Shown here piece after piece: positions 19,201 through 26,956 of a stretch of 38,190 bases of DNA. The notes under the pieces are model-generated. The model did no database searches. It was not told the DNA's origin and was given only the letters and a program-made list of their open reading frames with translations. Position 1 is the first letter of the stretch, and the number at the start of each line of letters is the position of its first letter. The translations under genes were made by a program, and so were the position numbers. This DNA comes from an uncultured Lachnospiraceae bacterium (GTDB lineage Bacteria; Bacillota; Clostridia; Lachnospirales; Lachnospiraceae): the NCBI GenBank assembly GCA_947037115.1, contig CAMQTN010000026.1, positions 1 to 38,190 on the forward strand, read 5' to 3'.

Positions 19201-19711
19201 AGCCCCGGATGATGCCGATGATTTCCCCGTTCACTTCCACCGGCGCATAAAACATGATCCTCTTTCCTTCTTCCTCAAGGCGTCCGTCAAATACAGCCGT
19301 GATTCCGTTCTCTCCCCGCATGCCGCTCTTAAAATACTCGCGGTCGGAAGAATTGACCGTCCTGTCGTCAGACAGATGGGTGACGCCATCCTTATCCGTA
19401 AACCGGACCGTATCGAAAACAGAGCTTTCCTCTATCCCCTCGAGGGTTTTTGCGGTGATTTCCCCTCCTTCCAGATAGGTGTCAAAAAAGTACGCATAGG
19501 TGGTGATAATACGCAGGCCGTTCTCGAACTGGTCTGAGATCTGCTGCGCTGTCCGGCGCATCACGTCCTCCGCATAGTTTTTGTTCTGTTCCAGAATCCT
19601 TTCCCTGTTCTGTGCCGTGTACACATTAAACAACAGAATCACAATCACCAGCAGTGGAATCGCGTAAATAACTGTATGTAATATCCTTCTTCCATTTCTA
19701 CTCACATTCAT
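16286..19711 (-). CDS. Hybrid sensor histidine kinase with Cache-like sensor and two receiver domains
   Basis: This 1141-residue kinase has two membrane segments (about 13-31 and 292-312) bracketing an extracellular Cache-like sensor. PAS-like regions follow (about 320-600, ending SRDITEQV). The dimerisation domain has the phosphorylated His in NMSHDIRTPMNAI (near 638). The ATPase domain has N-box NAVKY near 756, DNGIG near 790 and GTGLGMAI near 820. Two receivers follow, with likely phospho-acceptor Asp near 930 (YIIDWQM) and near 1070 (VVLMDVQM). Its start lies 14 bases inside the end of the upstream kinase gene, so the two are co-translated. No separate output regulator adjoins. The signal is unknown. 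Confidence 0.93.
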   Translation of the reverse strand: MNVSRNGRRILHTVIYAIPLLVIVILLFNVYTAQNRERILEQNKNYAEDVMRRTAQQISDQFENGLRIITTYAYFFDTYLEGGEITAKTLEGIEESSVFDTVRFTDKDGVTHLSDDRTVNSSDREYFKSGMRGENGITAVFDGRLEEEGKRIMFYAPVEVNGEIIGIIRGSYVAEQYLREILDTTYFGEPSTTWLCMPSGKVIASSDDQDYGEGNLPDILESEGFIDRATADAVMDVFENGGEGAFICGEGSATDNICVTYLPDSEYVLVQTFPPNVTNGMIERANAAGISLETALIVLFAVYFVLVILNSVKQRKALETENRHINYVLTGLNTLFSSKYLLVNLETEAVYAYTAGVNLTDNRSMASGTYEEVVEDHSREIIGEEAQENFRQMLRIESIVKNMADQDTFTYECHVMRDGKEEWEQMTVVCLERRDGNVNKVLYLRQNISEMKLREQRRKEELSVMNRKEMQYRIAVTSNAFSSFECNLTKDLIEQDVICTTADGRQISLIEKAGLQVPCKASECFEKWKQFVLPESREEYGRVVNTDHLKSRFKKGEVEVDVDYWGGTGNGENQMCVRQIFIMTQDDMSGDVIAMAVSRDITEQVIKQKEQTDALQDALAHARQANEAKTTFLSNMSHDIRTPMNAIIGFATIAASRIDNKEQVKECLQKVLASSNHLLSLINDILDMSRIESGKMQIHEQECNISELMHNLVNIIQPQVKAKQLELFIDTFEVTNEDVIADPLKLNQIFINIMSNAVKYTPAGGMITFRIMQHTTFKHGYGDYEFIIKDNGIGMSEEFVKHIFEPFERETTTTRSGIQGTGLGMAITKNIIEMMNGKVTVESEIGKGSTFVVNLSLKLQDVEKNAEQIKELEGLRALVVDDDFNICDSVTKMLKTIGMRAEWTTSGREAAYRAKAARDEGDSYHTYIIDWQMPETSGIETARKIRSAVGDESPIIILTAYDWSDIEEEAKAAGVTAFCAKPLFMSDLKSALLAANNMDIKGEEDEAFWQTKDFSGKRVLLVEDIEMNREIAEVILTESGFEVESAPDGTDAVDMVKKSEENYYDVVLMDVQMPIMNGYEATRTIRSLPRQDVKTLPIIAMTANALEEDKAAALKSGMNDHIAKPLDIELFIEVLGKHLRR

Positions 19712-21797
19712 ATTCTGTATCCTCTAAAATCTTATGAATCAATGCCTGCAGCCCCTCGATATCGATGGGCTTTGAAAAATGTTCGTTCATCCCCGCCTTT
19801 AATGATTTCCGGCGGTCTTCCTCCATGGCGTCTGAGGAGAGTGCAATAATCGGTATCCTGGAAAGCGCCTCATTTTCCAGCCTGCGGATCGCTCTGGCTG
19901 TTTCATAGCCGTTCATCCCCGGCATCTCTATATCCATCAGCACCAGCGCATATGTGCCCGGTTCGGAATCTTTCAAAAGCTCATAGGCGCTCACACCGTC
20001 ACAGGCCGCCTTCACCCGGTACCCCAGATTTTTGAGAAGTTCCTCCTCGATCTCCCTGTTAATGCCGTTATCTTCCACCAGAAGAATACAGCTTTTTTCA
20101 ACTGTATTCCCTGACGGGCCAAAGGTTTCGCCCTCCTGCTCCATGAAGGAACTGCGCCCGGGATATTTGATCGGAAGATTTACCGTGAACGTGCTGCCCT
20201 CTCCCACTGTGCTCTCCACGGTGATGTCACCGCCCATGACTTCCACATAGCTTCTCACAACGGCAAGTCCCGCGCCCGGCATACCGTTATACACCGCATT
20301 TTTTTCCTGTCCGGCCGGTTGGAAGATTGACTCCAGACGGTCCTCCGGGATGCCGCAGCCGGTATCTGAGATGGTAAACCGATACATCGCCCAGCCTTTC
20401 CTGTCGCTTTCGCTCTCCCTGACCGTGAGGCTTACCCGGCCCCGGGCCGGCGTATACTTGACCGCATTGTCAAGCAGCTGGTTCAAAATCTCCCGCAGCC
20501 TGATATAATCGACTTCTACCGTGAAATGGGAAAGTCCGGCCCTGTCCAGGTTAAATTTGATGTTCTTTGCCCTGATCGGCCGCTCCGCACCCTTTTCCAC
20601 CTCTTTGAGCAGTTCCCCGAGATGGTACTCCCTCTCTGCCAGCTCCGCTCTGGAAGGTTCATTCAGATTATCCTTTAAAAACTCGTTGAAGACTGCCAGA
20701 AGTTCTTCCCCGGAATGATTGATCTTTTCGATGCACTCCCCGACCTTTCCCGGATCTCCGACACATCCCTTCAGAAGCTCCGCATAGCCGATAATGGCAT
20801 TTAGCGGCGTCCGGATATCGTGGGACATATTGGCAAAAAAAGTCTTCCTTGCCAGCCTCTCTGTCTCCGCCTGCCGGAGCGCAGATTTTAAAAGCGACTG
20901 TCTCTCCACCTGCTCTGTGATATCCCTGGATACGGAGAGAGCGATCACATCCCCTGTGTGCTCGTTTTTCTCCAGAAAGAAAGCATAGTGGCTCAGACGC
21001 TTTCTGCCGTACATATCCGTCACCCAGCTGTCATAAGTCTGTTCCCGTTCCCCTTTCTCATAACAGCGGATCATTCTCTCGATGTCAAAAAAACGATGGT
21101 ACTCCTCCAATTCACCTGTCTCTGTAAAGTCCGCCCAAAACGCGGCAAAATCCGAATATTTTTCAAAGGGCTGCATTCCCATAAAAGTGAAGAGGTTCTG
21201 CACCTCCCCCTCCGCATTCAACACGGATGCAGAGATGAACTCATCCCTTGTCAGATTGATCTCCACGAAAGAAACCGCGTCGTAGAGCAGCGCCCTCTTT
21301 AAGTAGTCCTCCCGCAGATGCTCACTGTAAAGCGCCTCGTTCACCCGCTCCAGCTCCGCCATCCGCTTCTGCATCCGCTCCGTCGCATCCTCAATAAAGA
21401 CGTAAAAGAGATCTCCGTAGTCCCGTGTGTGGACAAAGTGCCCGTAGTCCTCCACCCACCGTACCGTGCCGTCCTTTCGGACAATCCGGTACTCCACATA
21501 ATCCAGATGATCCCCTCCGTGTGCGATCTGTGTCTTAATGCTCTCCTCCACCCTGTCAAAATCTTCCGGATGAACAATCCCCCTGAAAGTGTATCCCGTC
21601 AGCTCTTTAAATTCCTCCGGCGTATCGCAGCCGAATATCCGCAGCATGGCGCTGTTGATATAGACCAGCTCCTCGTCGCCGTCCGCATGATAAATAAAAA
21701 AACCGCCGGGCATCCCCTCCGAAATCTGCTCAATAACGGGCAGTGTCTGTTCGTTAAAATTGATTGTAAACATTTCTTTATCCCTGTATTGTCTCAC
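19698..21797 (-). CDS. Cytoplasmic PAS hybrid histidine kinase with receiver domain
   Basis: This 699-residue kinase has no membrane segment. A PAS domain (about 20-140, ending FYVFIEDATER) is followed by a second PAS-like region (about 170-300, ending SRDITEQV). The His domain has NMSHDIRTPLNAI (His near 326). The ATPase domain has NAVKY near 445 and SDTGCGIP, but its G2 box reads GAGLAVV in place of the usual GTGLGL. One receiver follows, with Asp near 622 in ALVLMDIEM. A GTG start at 21797 is chosen because GGGAGG lies seven bases upstream. The gene overlaps the next kinase by 14 bases. Such pairs usually relay phosphate to a distant phosphotransfer protein or regulator. Confidence 0.9.
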   Translation of the reverse strand: MRQYRDKEMFTINFNEQTLPVIEQISEGMPGGFFIYHADGDEELVYINSAMLRIFGCDTPEEFKELTGYTFRGIVHPEDFDRVEESIKTQIAHGGDHLDYVEYRIVRKDGTVRWVEDYGHFVHTRDYGDLFYVFIEDATERMQKRMAELERVNEALYSEHLREDYLKRALLYDAVSFVEINLTRDEFISASVLNAEGEVQNLFTFMGMQPFEKYSDFAAFWADFTETGELEEYHRFFDIERMIRCYEKGEREQTYDSWVTDMYGRKRLSHYAFFLEKNEHTGDVIALSVSRDITEQVERQSLLKSALRQAETERLARKTFFANMSHDIRTPLNAIIGYAELLKGCVGDPGKVGECIEKINHSGEELLAVFNEFLKDNLNEPSRAELAEREYHLGELLKEVEKGAERPIRAKNIKFNLDRAGLSHFTVEVDYIRLREILNQLLDNAVKYTPARGRVSLTVRESESDRKGWAMYRFTISDTGCGIPEDRLESIFQPAGQEKNAVYNGMPGAGLAVVRSYVEVMGGDITVESTVGEGSTFTVNLPIKYPGRSSFMEQEGETFGPSGNTVEKSCILLVEDNGINREIEEELLKNLGYRVKAACDGVSAYELLKDSEPGTYALVLMDIEMPGMNGYETARAIRRLENEALSRIPIIALSSDAMEEDRRKSLKAGMNEHFSKPIDIEGLQALIHKILEDTEYECE

Positions 21798-21817
21798 TGC
21801 CTTTCCTCCCAGAATTG

Positions 21818-21823
21818 ATTATA
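21818..21823 (-). promoter_or_regulatory. -10 element of the hybrid-kinase operon
   Basis: A perfect TATAAT on the minus strand lies 20 bases before the GTG at 21797. The -35 region (TTTTCT at 17 bases) is poor. The leader would be only about 14 bases, just enough for the ribosome site. Confidence 0.45.
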
Positions 21824-21900
21824 CAATCTTATCCAAAAAAAGAAAAGGGCTTAGAGACTTTTTCAAGAATTCTGTGGTACAATGTACGTGTAGGCAATGA

Positions 21901-22002
21901 GCAGTGCGCATCCATCAAAATAAATGCGACAGGGAACTTGTTCACTGAAGCATTTATTTTGGTGGATGCATAGGGCGAAGCCAGCGAGCCGAGCTGCACT
22001 GC
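21901..22002. repeat. Nested palindrome, MITE- or REP-like
   Basis: Arms GCAGTGC (21901-21907) and GCACTGC (21996-22002) enclose a 20-bp stem formed by 21908-21927 and 21950-21969, with one wobble pair. The central loop contains GAACTTGTTC. On the plus strand it would lie in the leader of the response-regulator gene that starts 32 bases later. The size and nesting suggest a small mobile palindromic element or a structured regulatory leader. Confidence 0.65.
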
Positions 22003-22034
22003 GGAGTAATGTGTAGAGATAGAAAGAGACAATC

Positions 22035-22712
22035 ATGCGGATACTACTTGCGGAAGACGATGAAAAACTGAATGAAACGCTTGTCTACGGGCTGACACAG
22101 GCCGGTTTTATTGTGGACGCCTGTTTTGACGGGGAAGACGCTCTTTTCTACGGGGAACAGAATATCTATGATGTTATCCTTTTAGACCGCATGCTGCCCT
22201 GTATGCAGGGCACCGACGTGCTGGCAGCGCTTCGCCAAAAAGGCATCAAAACCCCTGTAATCCTGATTACCGCCCTTGGCACGCTCACTGATAAAGTCGA
22301 GGGATTGGATCTTGGCGCCGACGATTATCTGGTCAAACCTTTTGAGCAGGAAGAGCTATTTGCCAGAATCCGCTGTGTTGCCAGACGGCCTCACCGGATT
22401 GTGGACGAAGAATCCCTTTCTCTTATGGACCTCACCTGGTATCCCGCAGAAAACCGTCTGACAGGCCCTGCGGCAAGCTGCACGCTCTCCAAACGGGAGG
22501 CGGCGCTCTTAGAGGCCTTTTTAAAGAGCGGCACCACCACTCTTCCCAGAAGCCTCCTTCTCCTGAAGGTCTGGGGGCCCGACAGTGACGTGGAGGAGGG
22601 AAATCTGGACAATTATATTCATTTTCTGCGCAGACGCCTAAAAACGGTCGGCAGCTCCCTGACCATAAAAACGGTCCGCGGTGTCGGATACGCCCTGACG
22701 GGAATTTCGTAG
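22035..22712 (+). CDS. OmpR-family response regulator
   Basis: This 225-residue DNA-binding regulator starts with a receiver domain: acidic pocket EDD at residues 7-9, phospho-acceptor Asp near 51 in VILLDRMLP, and Lys near 101 in LVKPF. Residues about 130-225 form a winged helix ending with TVRGVGYAL, typical of the OmpR/PhoB class. It is followed after 36 bases by the gene for its kinase. The ribosome site is weak (AAAGAGAC), and the leader contains the large palindrome, so expression may depend on that structure. Its targets are unknown. Confidence 0.94.
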   Translation: MRILLAEDDEKLNETLVYGLTQAGFIVDACFDGEDALFYGEQNIYDVILLDRMLPCMQGTDVLAALRQKGIKTPVILITALGTLTDKVEGLDLGADDYLVKPFEQEELFARIRCVARRPHRIVDEESLSLMDLTWYPAENRLTGPAASCTLSKREAALLEAFLKSGTTTLPRSLLLLKVWGPDSDVEEGNLDNYIHFLRRRLKTVGSSLTIKTVRGVGYALTGIS

Positions 22713-22748
22713 CCCCTTCGTATCTGTTCACCCGGCAGGAGGGAAAAA

Positions 22749-24059
22749 ATGTTTCGAAAAGTACATCTTTATCTGACAATACTGTGCGCCGGCATTACCA
22801 CCGCCATCATCCTTGTGATGTCCCTGTTATATCTGTATCTCTCTGAAAAAGAACTGTATGAAAACCAGTTCCGTTCCTTTCAGAACGACATAAATACCAT
22901 AGCTACCAGTCTGGAACAGCAAAGCGTGATCTCCATGGAATGGCTCGCCAAGATGGAATCCCGCGGCGGCTATACTTTTTATGCCCTGGATAACGGGGTT
23001 CCCTTTCTCTATAACCGTCTCACCAGCCTTTCCGAAGGCTCTGACCTGCAAAACCTTCTGGAGACCTGTCTTTCCGTTTACCAGACCAGCGACGATTATA
23101 CTTTTATTCAGGAGGAATTAAGCACCGGCGGTCTCTATAATACCTGTTTCCACACAGAGTTCTCCCTCAATCTCACAGGCAGGAAACCCGAATATTACGC
23201 CAGTGTCATTGAACTTGACAGGGGATCCTCATCCCTGCAGATTGTGGTGCTCTCCTCCCTGCATTTTCTGCAGGATCAGCTCGCAAGGCAGAGAATCCGT
23301 TTTCTGCTGATCGATGCAGCCGCCATCCTGCTTTTAACTCTCTTTTCCTTCTTCTTTACGGGCCGGCTGTTACAGCCCGTCATCGAGAGCCGGAAAGCAC
23401 AGGCCGCTTTCGTGTCGGCAGCCTCCCATGAACTGCGCACGCCTCTGGCGGTTATTCTCTCCGCCGCCGAGTGCTGCCGGAATGCCCCGAAAGAAACCCT
23501 TTCCAGATTTCTGGATACGATCAAACAGGAGGGCGCGCTAATGACTTCTTTGGTCAATGACATGCTCACTCTGAGCGCCTCAGACAGCCAGAACTTTTCC
23601 GTCCATCCGGCCCCTGTCGAGCTGGACACGCTGCTCATCAACGCCTGCGAAGCCTTTGAACCGCTGGCGGCTGAGAAAAAGCTGTCTCTTTCCGTCTCCC
23701 TGCCTGAAAATGCCCTGCCTCCCTGCATGGCTGACGCCGACCGCATCATGCAGCTTCTCTCAATCCTGCTCCACAATGCCATCAGCTACACACCGGAGGG
23801 CGGCCATGTCGAGCTTTCCCTGGTCCGCAGAGGCAGCCGCTTTTTCCTCTCTGTTTCCGATACCGGCCCCGGCATTTTACCAGAGGACCGAAAAAAGATT
23901 TTCGACCGTTTCTACCGGGCAGAAAAATCCCGAAGTGCCAAAGGACACTTCGGGCTGGGTTTATCCATCGCTTCTGAAATTGTAAAACAACACCACGGCT
24001 CCATAACCGTCAGCGACCGCGGCGGCGGCGGGAGTGTGTTCACCGTGACGCTGCCATAA
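22749..24059 (+). CDS. Sensor histidine kinase partner of the OmpR-type regulator
   Basis: This 436-residue membrane kinase has membrane segments at about 7-31 and 184-205, with a roughly 150-residue extracellular sensor region of no family I recognise. The phosphorylated His lies near 227 in ASHELRTPLAV. The ATPase domain has N-box HNAISYTPEGG near 342, SDTGPGI near 370 and GLGLSIA near 402. GGAGG lies upstream of the ATG. There is no HAMP-like linker of normal length between the second membrane segment and the His domain. Together with the preceding regulator it forms a classic two-component pair. No strong terminator follows. Confidence 0.94.
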   Translation: MFRKVHLYLTILCAGITTAIILVMSLLYLYLSEKELYENQFRSFQNDINTIATSLEQQSVISMEWLAKMESRGGYTFYALDNGVPFLYNRLTSLSEGSDLQNLLETCLSVYQTSDDYTFIQEELSTGGLYNTCFHTEFSLNLTGRKPEYYASVIELDRGSSSLQIVVLSSLHFLQDQLARQRIRFLLIDAAAILLLTLFSFFFTGRLLQPVIESRKAQAAFVSAASHELRTPLAVILSAAECCRNAPKETLSRFLDTIKQEGALMTSLVNDMLTLSASDSQNFSVHPAPVELDTLLINACEAFEPLAAEKKLSLSVSLPENALPPCMADADRIMQLLSILLHNAISYTPEGGHVELSLVRRGSRFFLSVSDTGPGILPEDRKKIFDRFYRAEKSRSAKGHFGLGLSIASEIVKQHHGSITVSDRGGGGSVFTVTLP

Positions 24060-24154
24060 ACCGGGGCCGCTGCACAAGCTGAAGACTTTCAGCGCGACAG
24101 ATGACACTATTCCTCCACATTTACCCGTTAAAGCGTGCCAATGGCGCACAAACC

Positions 24155-24186
24155 AAAAAAAGGAAAGTAACTCTGGGTCACTTTCC
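24155..24186 (-). terminator. Terminator overlapping the end of the DUF6033-like gene
   Basis: GGAAAGT/ACTTTCC arms (24162-24168 with 24180-24186) are followed on the minus strand by seven T. The first arm includes the last codons and the stop of the gene ending at 24178. Confidence 0.7.
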
Positions 24187-25065
24187 CGTCTTAGGCTTCG
24201 GATTGATCAGGGCGCTCGGTATCCTGAAGAACACATACTCCTGCGCACATTCCGTAGCCGCCTTCGAGAGGACAGAGAGGTTGGCGTCCAGCTCCACATG
24301 CTCCCCCGTTGCCCGCTCAATCGCCCGCTGTTTCAGGAGCGCACTGCTCACTTCTTTTCTTCCAAAATCAATTTTTTCCTGGAATCTCCGCTCATTCTCC
24401 CGCTTATACCACGCCTTTTTGGCCAAATCCATATACAGCTTATGCCGTTCGGCACGCTTCTCCCAAAAACTCTTCTCCTTCTTTTTCTTCTTAGCGGAAT
24501 CCGTGCGCCGGTTGTCGTTCCGGAATCCCATGGCATAACTCTCACCCCGGTACTCCTCCCTGGATGCCCCGAAATAATAAATCCGGTAACTGCCTCCCGT
24601 GTAAGCGCTCCAAGGGTTATAACAGGAAAAGTCTCTTTGCAGCGTGTCAAGCACCCACTTCTCATAGGCAGGATCGGCCTTCATGGCCGCAAAGCCCTCC
24701 TCTGAAATGTTGACAGATACCGCATCCCATCTCTGCGTCGGACTCATGGGCAGTGCCGATATTTTCTGGTAAATATACAGTTTGTACTGCTTCATGGACA
24801 TAGCCTGTATGGCCTGCTCGTTCCTTCCCGCCGGTGAAACGCCGCCTGCCGTCTGAGGGCTGATGCCTGCCGCCTGCCGGCCTTTCCCGTCCAGCTTTTC
24901 CTGTACGGTTCCCGCAAATCCGCCCCTGCCATCTTTCGCTGTCCGCCCGGACGACGCATCCGCCGTGCCTGTCTGACCACCGGCCGCCGCCCCTTTCCCA
25001 CTTCCCATACTCTGCAAGGCTTCCGCATAAAACCGTGTCACCGGCTTCTGAAAAAAACCGTCCAT
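24178..25065 (-). CDS. Uncharacterised DUF6033-like protein
   Basis: I do not know a function. The 295-residue protein has a Gly/Ala/Gln-rich, probably disordered N-terminal third. A conserved-looking core follows (KQYKLYIYQKISALPMSP, WDAVSVNISEEGFAAMKADP, WVLDTLQRDF, YRIYYFGASREEY). A very basic helical stretch (KKKKKEKSFWEKRAERHK) and a helical tail complete it. No signal peptide or membrane segment is seen. It resembles proteins I associate with DUF6033 in Lachnospiraceae; that label is tentative. I start at the ATG at 25065, with AAAGGA upstream. The longer in-frame ATG at 25110 falls inside a TATAAT that is probably the promoter. Confidence 0.6.
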   Translation of the reverse strand: MDGFFQKPVTRFYAEALQSMGSGKGAAAGGQTGTADASSGRTAKDGRGGFAGTVQEKLDGKGRQAAGISPQTAGGVSPAGRNEQAIQAMSMKQYKLYIYQKISALPMSPTQRWDAVSVNISEEGFAAMKADPAYEKWVLDTLQRDFSCYNPWSAYTGGSYRIYYFGASREEYRGESYAMGFRNDNRRTDSAKKKKKEKSFWEKRAERHKLYMDLAKKAWYKRENERRFQEKIDFGRKEVSSALLKQRAIERATGEHVELDANLSVLSKAATECAQEYVFFRIPSALINPKPKTGK

Positions 25066-25108
25066 AAAAACCATCCTTTCTGTCATACCGGAACAATTGC
25101 ATTTCTTC

Positions 25109-25114
25109 ATTATA
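25109..25114 (-). promoter_or_regulatory. -10 element of the DUF6033-like gene
   Basis: A perfect TATAAT on the minus strand lies about 44 bases before the chosen ATG. The -35 element is poor. It argues against translation starting at 25110. Confidence 0.4.
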
Positions 25115-25234
25115 TTATTAATACGAATCAGAGGGTTGAAAAGTTTCAGAGATGGAAAATCATTATTGTAACAATCGGACTTTTAAACATCCGTTTCCGA
25201 TTGCTGTAAAAATGGTGTCAATCTCCGATTTTTA

Positions 25235-25262
25235 TTGAAATATTTCCTCTTTCATGTATAAT
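25235..25262 (+). promoter_or_regulatory. Sigma-A promoter of the ABC-F gene
   Basis: TTGAAA (25235-25240), a 16-base spacer and a perfect TATAAT (25257-25262) lie about 50 bases before the ATG at 25314, which has AGAGG seven bases upstream. Confidence 0.75.
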
Positions 25263-25313
25263 AAAGAATGTGCGCCGCATGGTGCAAAAATATAGGAAAA
25301 TAGAGGTTTTAAC

Positions 25314-26954
25314 ATGATTCAGGCAAATAATGTAACACTACGTGTGGGAAAAAAGGCCCTCTTCGAGGACGTTAACATCAAATTTACGGAAGGCAACTGC
25401 TACGGGCTGATCGGCGCAAACGGCGCCGGTAAATCCACTTTCCTGAAAATCCTTTCAGGCGTTCTGGAGACCACAAACGGCGATGTGGCAATCACGCCCG
25501 GCCAGCGCCTCTCCGTCCTGGAGCAGGATCATTTCAAATACGACGCTTATTCGGTTATGGATACGGTCATCATGGGAAATGAGCGTCTCTATCAGATCAT
25601 GAAAGAGAAGGACGCCATCTACGCCAAGGAGGATTTCACTGACGAGGACGGCATCCGCGCCAGTGAACTGGAAGCGGAGTTTGCGGAGATGGACGGCTGG
25701 GATGCGGAGACAAACGCCGCCATGCTCCTTAACGGCCTTGGCATCGATACTGACCTGCACTACAGTGAAATGTCCACCTTAAACGGTAACGAAAAAGTCA
25801 AGGTGCTCCTTGCCAAAGCCCTCTTTGGCAATCCCGATATACTGCTTCTGGACGAGCCCACCAACCATCTGGATCTGGACGCCATCGCCTGGCTGGAGGA
25901 GTTTCTCATTAACTTTGACAATACGGTCATCGTGGTTTCCCACGACCGCTATTTCCTGAACAAGGTCTGCACACACATCGCAGATATTGACTATGGAAAA
26001 ATCCAGCTCTACGCGGGCAACTATGACTTCTGGTACGAATCCAGCCAGCTCATTATCAAGCAGCGCAAGGAGGCTAATAAAAAGAAAGAGGAACAGATCA
26101 AAGAATTGCAGGAGTTCATCTCCCGTTTCTCCGCCAACGCAAGTAAATCCAAACAGGCAACCTCCAGAAAACGCGCGCTGGAAAAGATCGAGCTGGACGA
26201 CATCCGTCCCTCCAGCCGCAAATACCCCTACATTGATTTCCGTCCCGAACGGGAGATCGGCAACGAGGTTCTCACCGTGGAAGGCATCAGCAAGACCGTA
26301 AACGGGGAAAAGGTACTGGACAATATTTCCTTTATTGTAGGGCACGACGACAAGATCGCTCTCGTTGGCGGCAACGAGCTTGCCAAAACCACGCTGTTCC
26401 AGATTCTGGCCGGGGAAATCGAACCCGACGAGGGCACCTACAAGTGGGGCGTCACCACCTCTCAGGCCTATTTCCCGAAGGACAATACGGCAGAGTTCGA
26501 CAACGATTATACCATCACCGACTGGCTCATGGGCTACTCTCCCGTCAAGGACGTCACCTATGTGCGCGGCTTCCTGGGCCGTATGCTCTTTGCCGGTGAA
26601 GACGGTGTGAAAAAAGTGAAGGTACTCTCCGGCGGTGAGAAGGTGCGGTGTCTTCTCTCCAAAATGATGATCAGCGGCGCCAACTGCCTGCTCTTCGACG
26701 AACCCACGAACCATCTGGACATGGAGGCCATCACCGCGTTAAACGAAGGAATGAAGAAATTCAAGGGCGTGGAGCTCTTCTCCTGCCACGATCATCAGGT
26801 GGTACAGACCACAGCCAACCGCATTATGGAAATCCTGCCGGACGGCAGCCTGATCGATAAAGTCACCACCTACGACGAGTATCTGGAGAGCGACGAGATG
26901 GCAAGAAAGCGCACCGTCTACACCAGCACCGCAAGCCAGGAAGAGGACGACTGA
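25314..26954 (+). CDS. ABC-F family ATPase, YkpA/YbiT type
   Basis: This 546-residue cytoplasmic protein has two ABC domains and no membrane segment. ABC-F proteins act on ribosomes, as translation factors or in antibiotic resistance. Domain 1 has Walker A GANGAGKST near residue 36 and Walker B LLLDEPTNHLD, but its signature reads LNGNE in place of LSGGQ. The interdomain linker is charged and helical (KQRKEANKKKEEQIKELQEF). Domain 2 has an altered Walker A (GGNELAKTT), a normal signature LSGGE and LLFDEPTNHLD. These departures fit what I recall of the YkpA/YbiT branch. A housekeeping role is likelier than drug resistance. The PHP gene starts two bases after its stop. Confidence 0.93.
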   Translation: MIQANNVTLRVGKKALFEDVNIKFTEGNCYGLIGANGAGKSTFLKILSGVLETTNGDVAITPGQRLSVLEQDHFKYDAYSVMDTVIMGNERLYQIMKEKDAIYAKEDFTDEDGIRASELEAEFAEMDGWDAETNAAMLLNGLGIDTDLHYSEMSTLNGNEKVKVLLAKALFGNPDILLLDEPTNHLDLDAIAWLEEFLINFDNTVIVVSHDRYFLNKVCTHIADIDYGKIQLYAGNYDFWYESSQLIIKQRKEANKKKEEQIKELQEFISRFSANASKSKQATSRKRALEKIELDDIRPSSRKYPYIDFRPEREIGNEVLTVEGISKTVNGEKVLDNISFIVGHDDKIALVGGNELAKTTLFQILAGEIEPDEGTYKWGVTTSQAYFPKDNTAEFDNDYTITDWLMGYSPVKDVTYVRGFLGRMLFAGEDGVKKVKVLSGGEKVRCLLSKMMISGANCLLFDEPTNHLDMEAITALNEGMKKFKGVELFSCHDHQVVQTTANRIMEILPDGSLIDKVTTYDEYLESDEMARKRTVYTSTASQEEDD

Positions 26955-26956
26955 AT

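Noticed and set aside
21829..22032. 67-codon minus-strand frame in the kinase-regulator gap
   Set aside because: It consists mostly of the palindrome read as codons; there is no family signal.
25779..26714. 311-codon minus-strand frame opposite the ABC-F gene
   Set aside because: Antisense shadow of a clear ABC-F protein.
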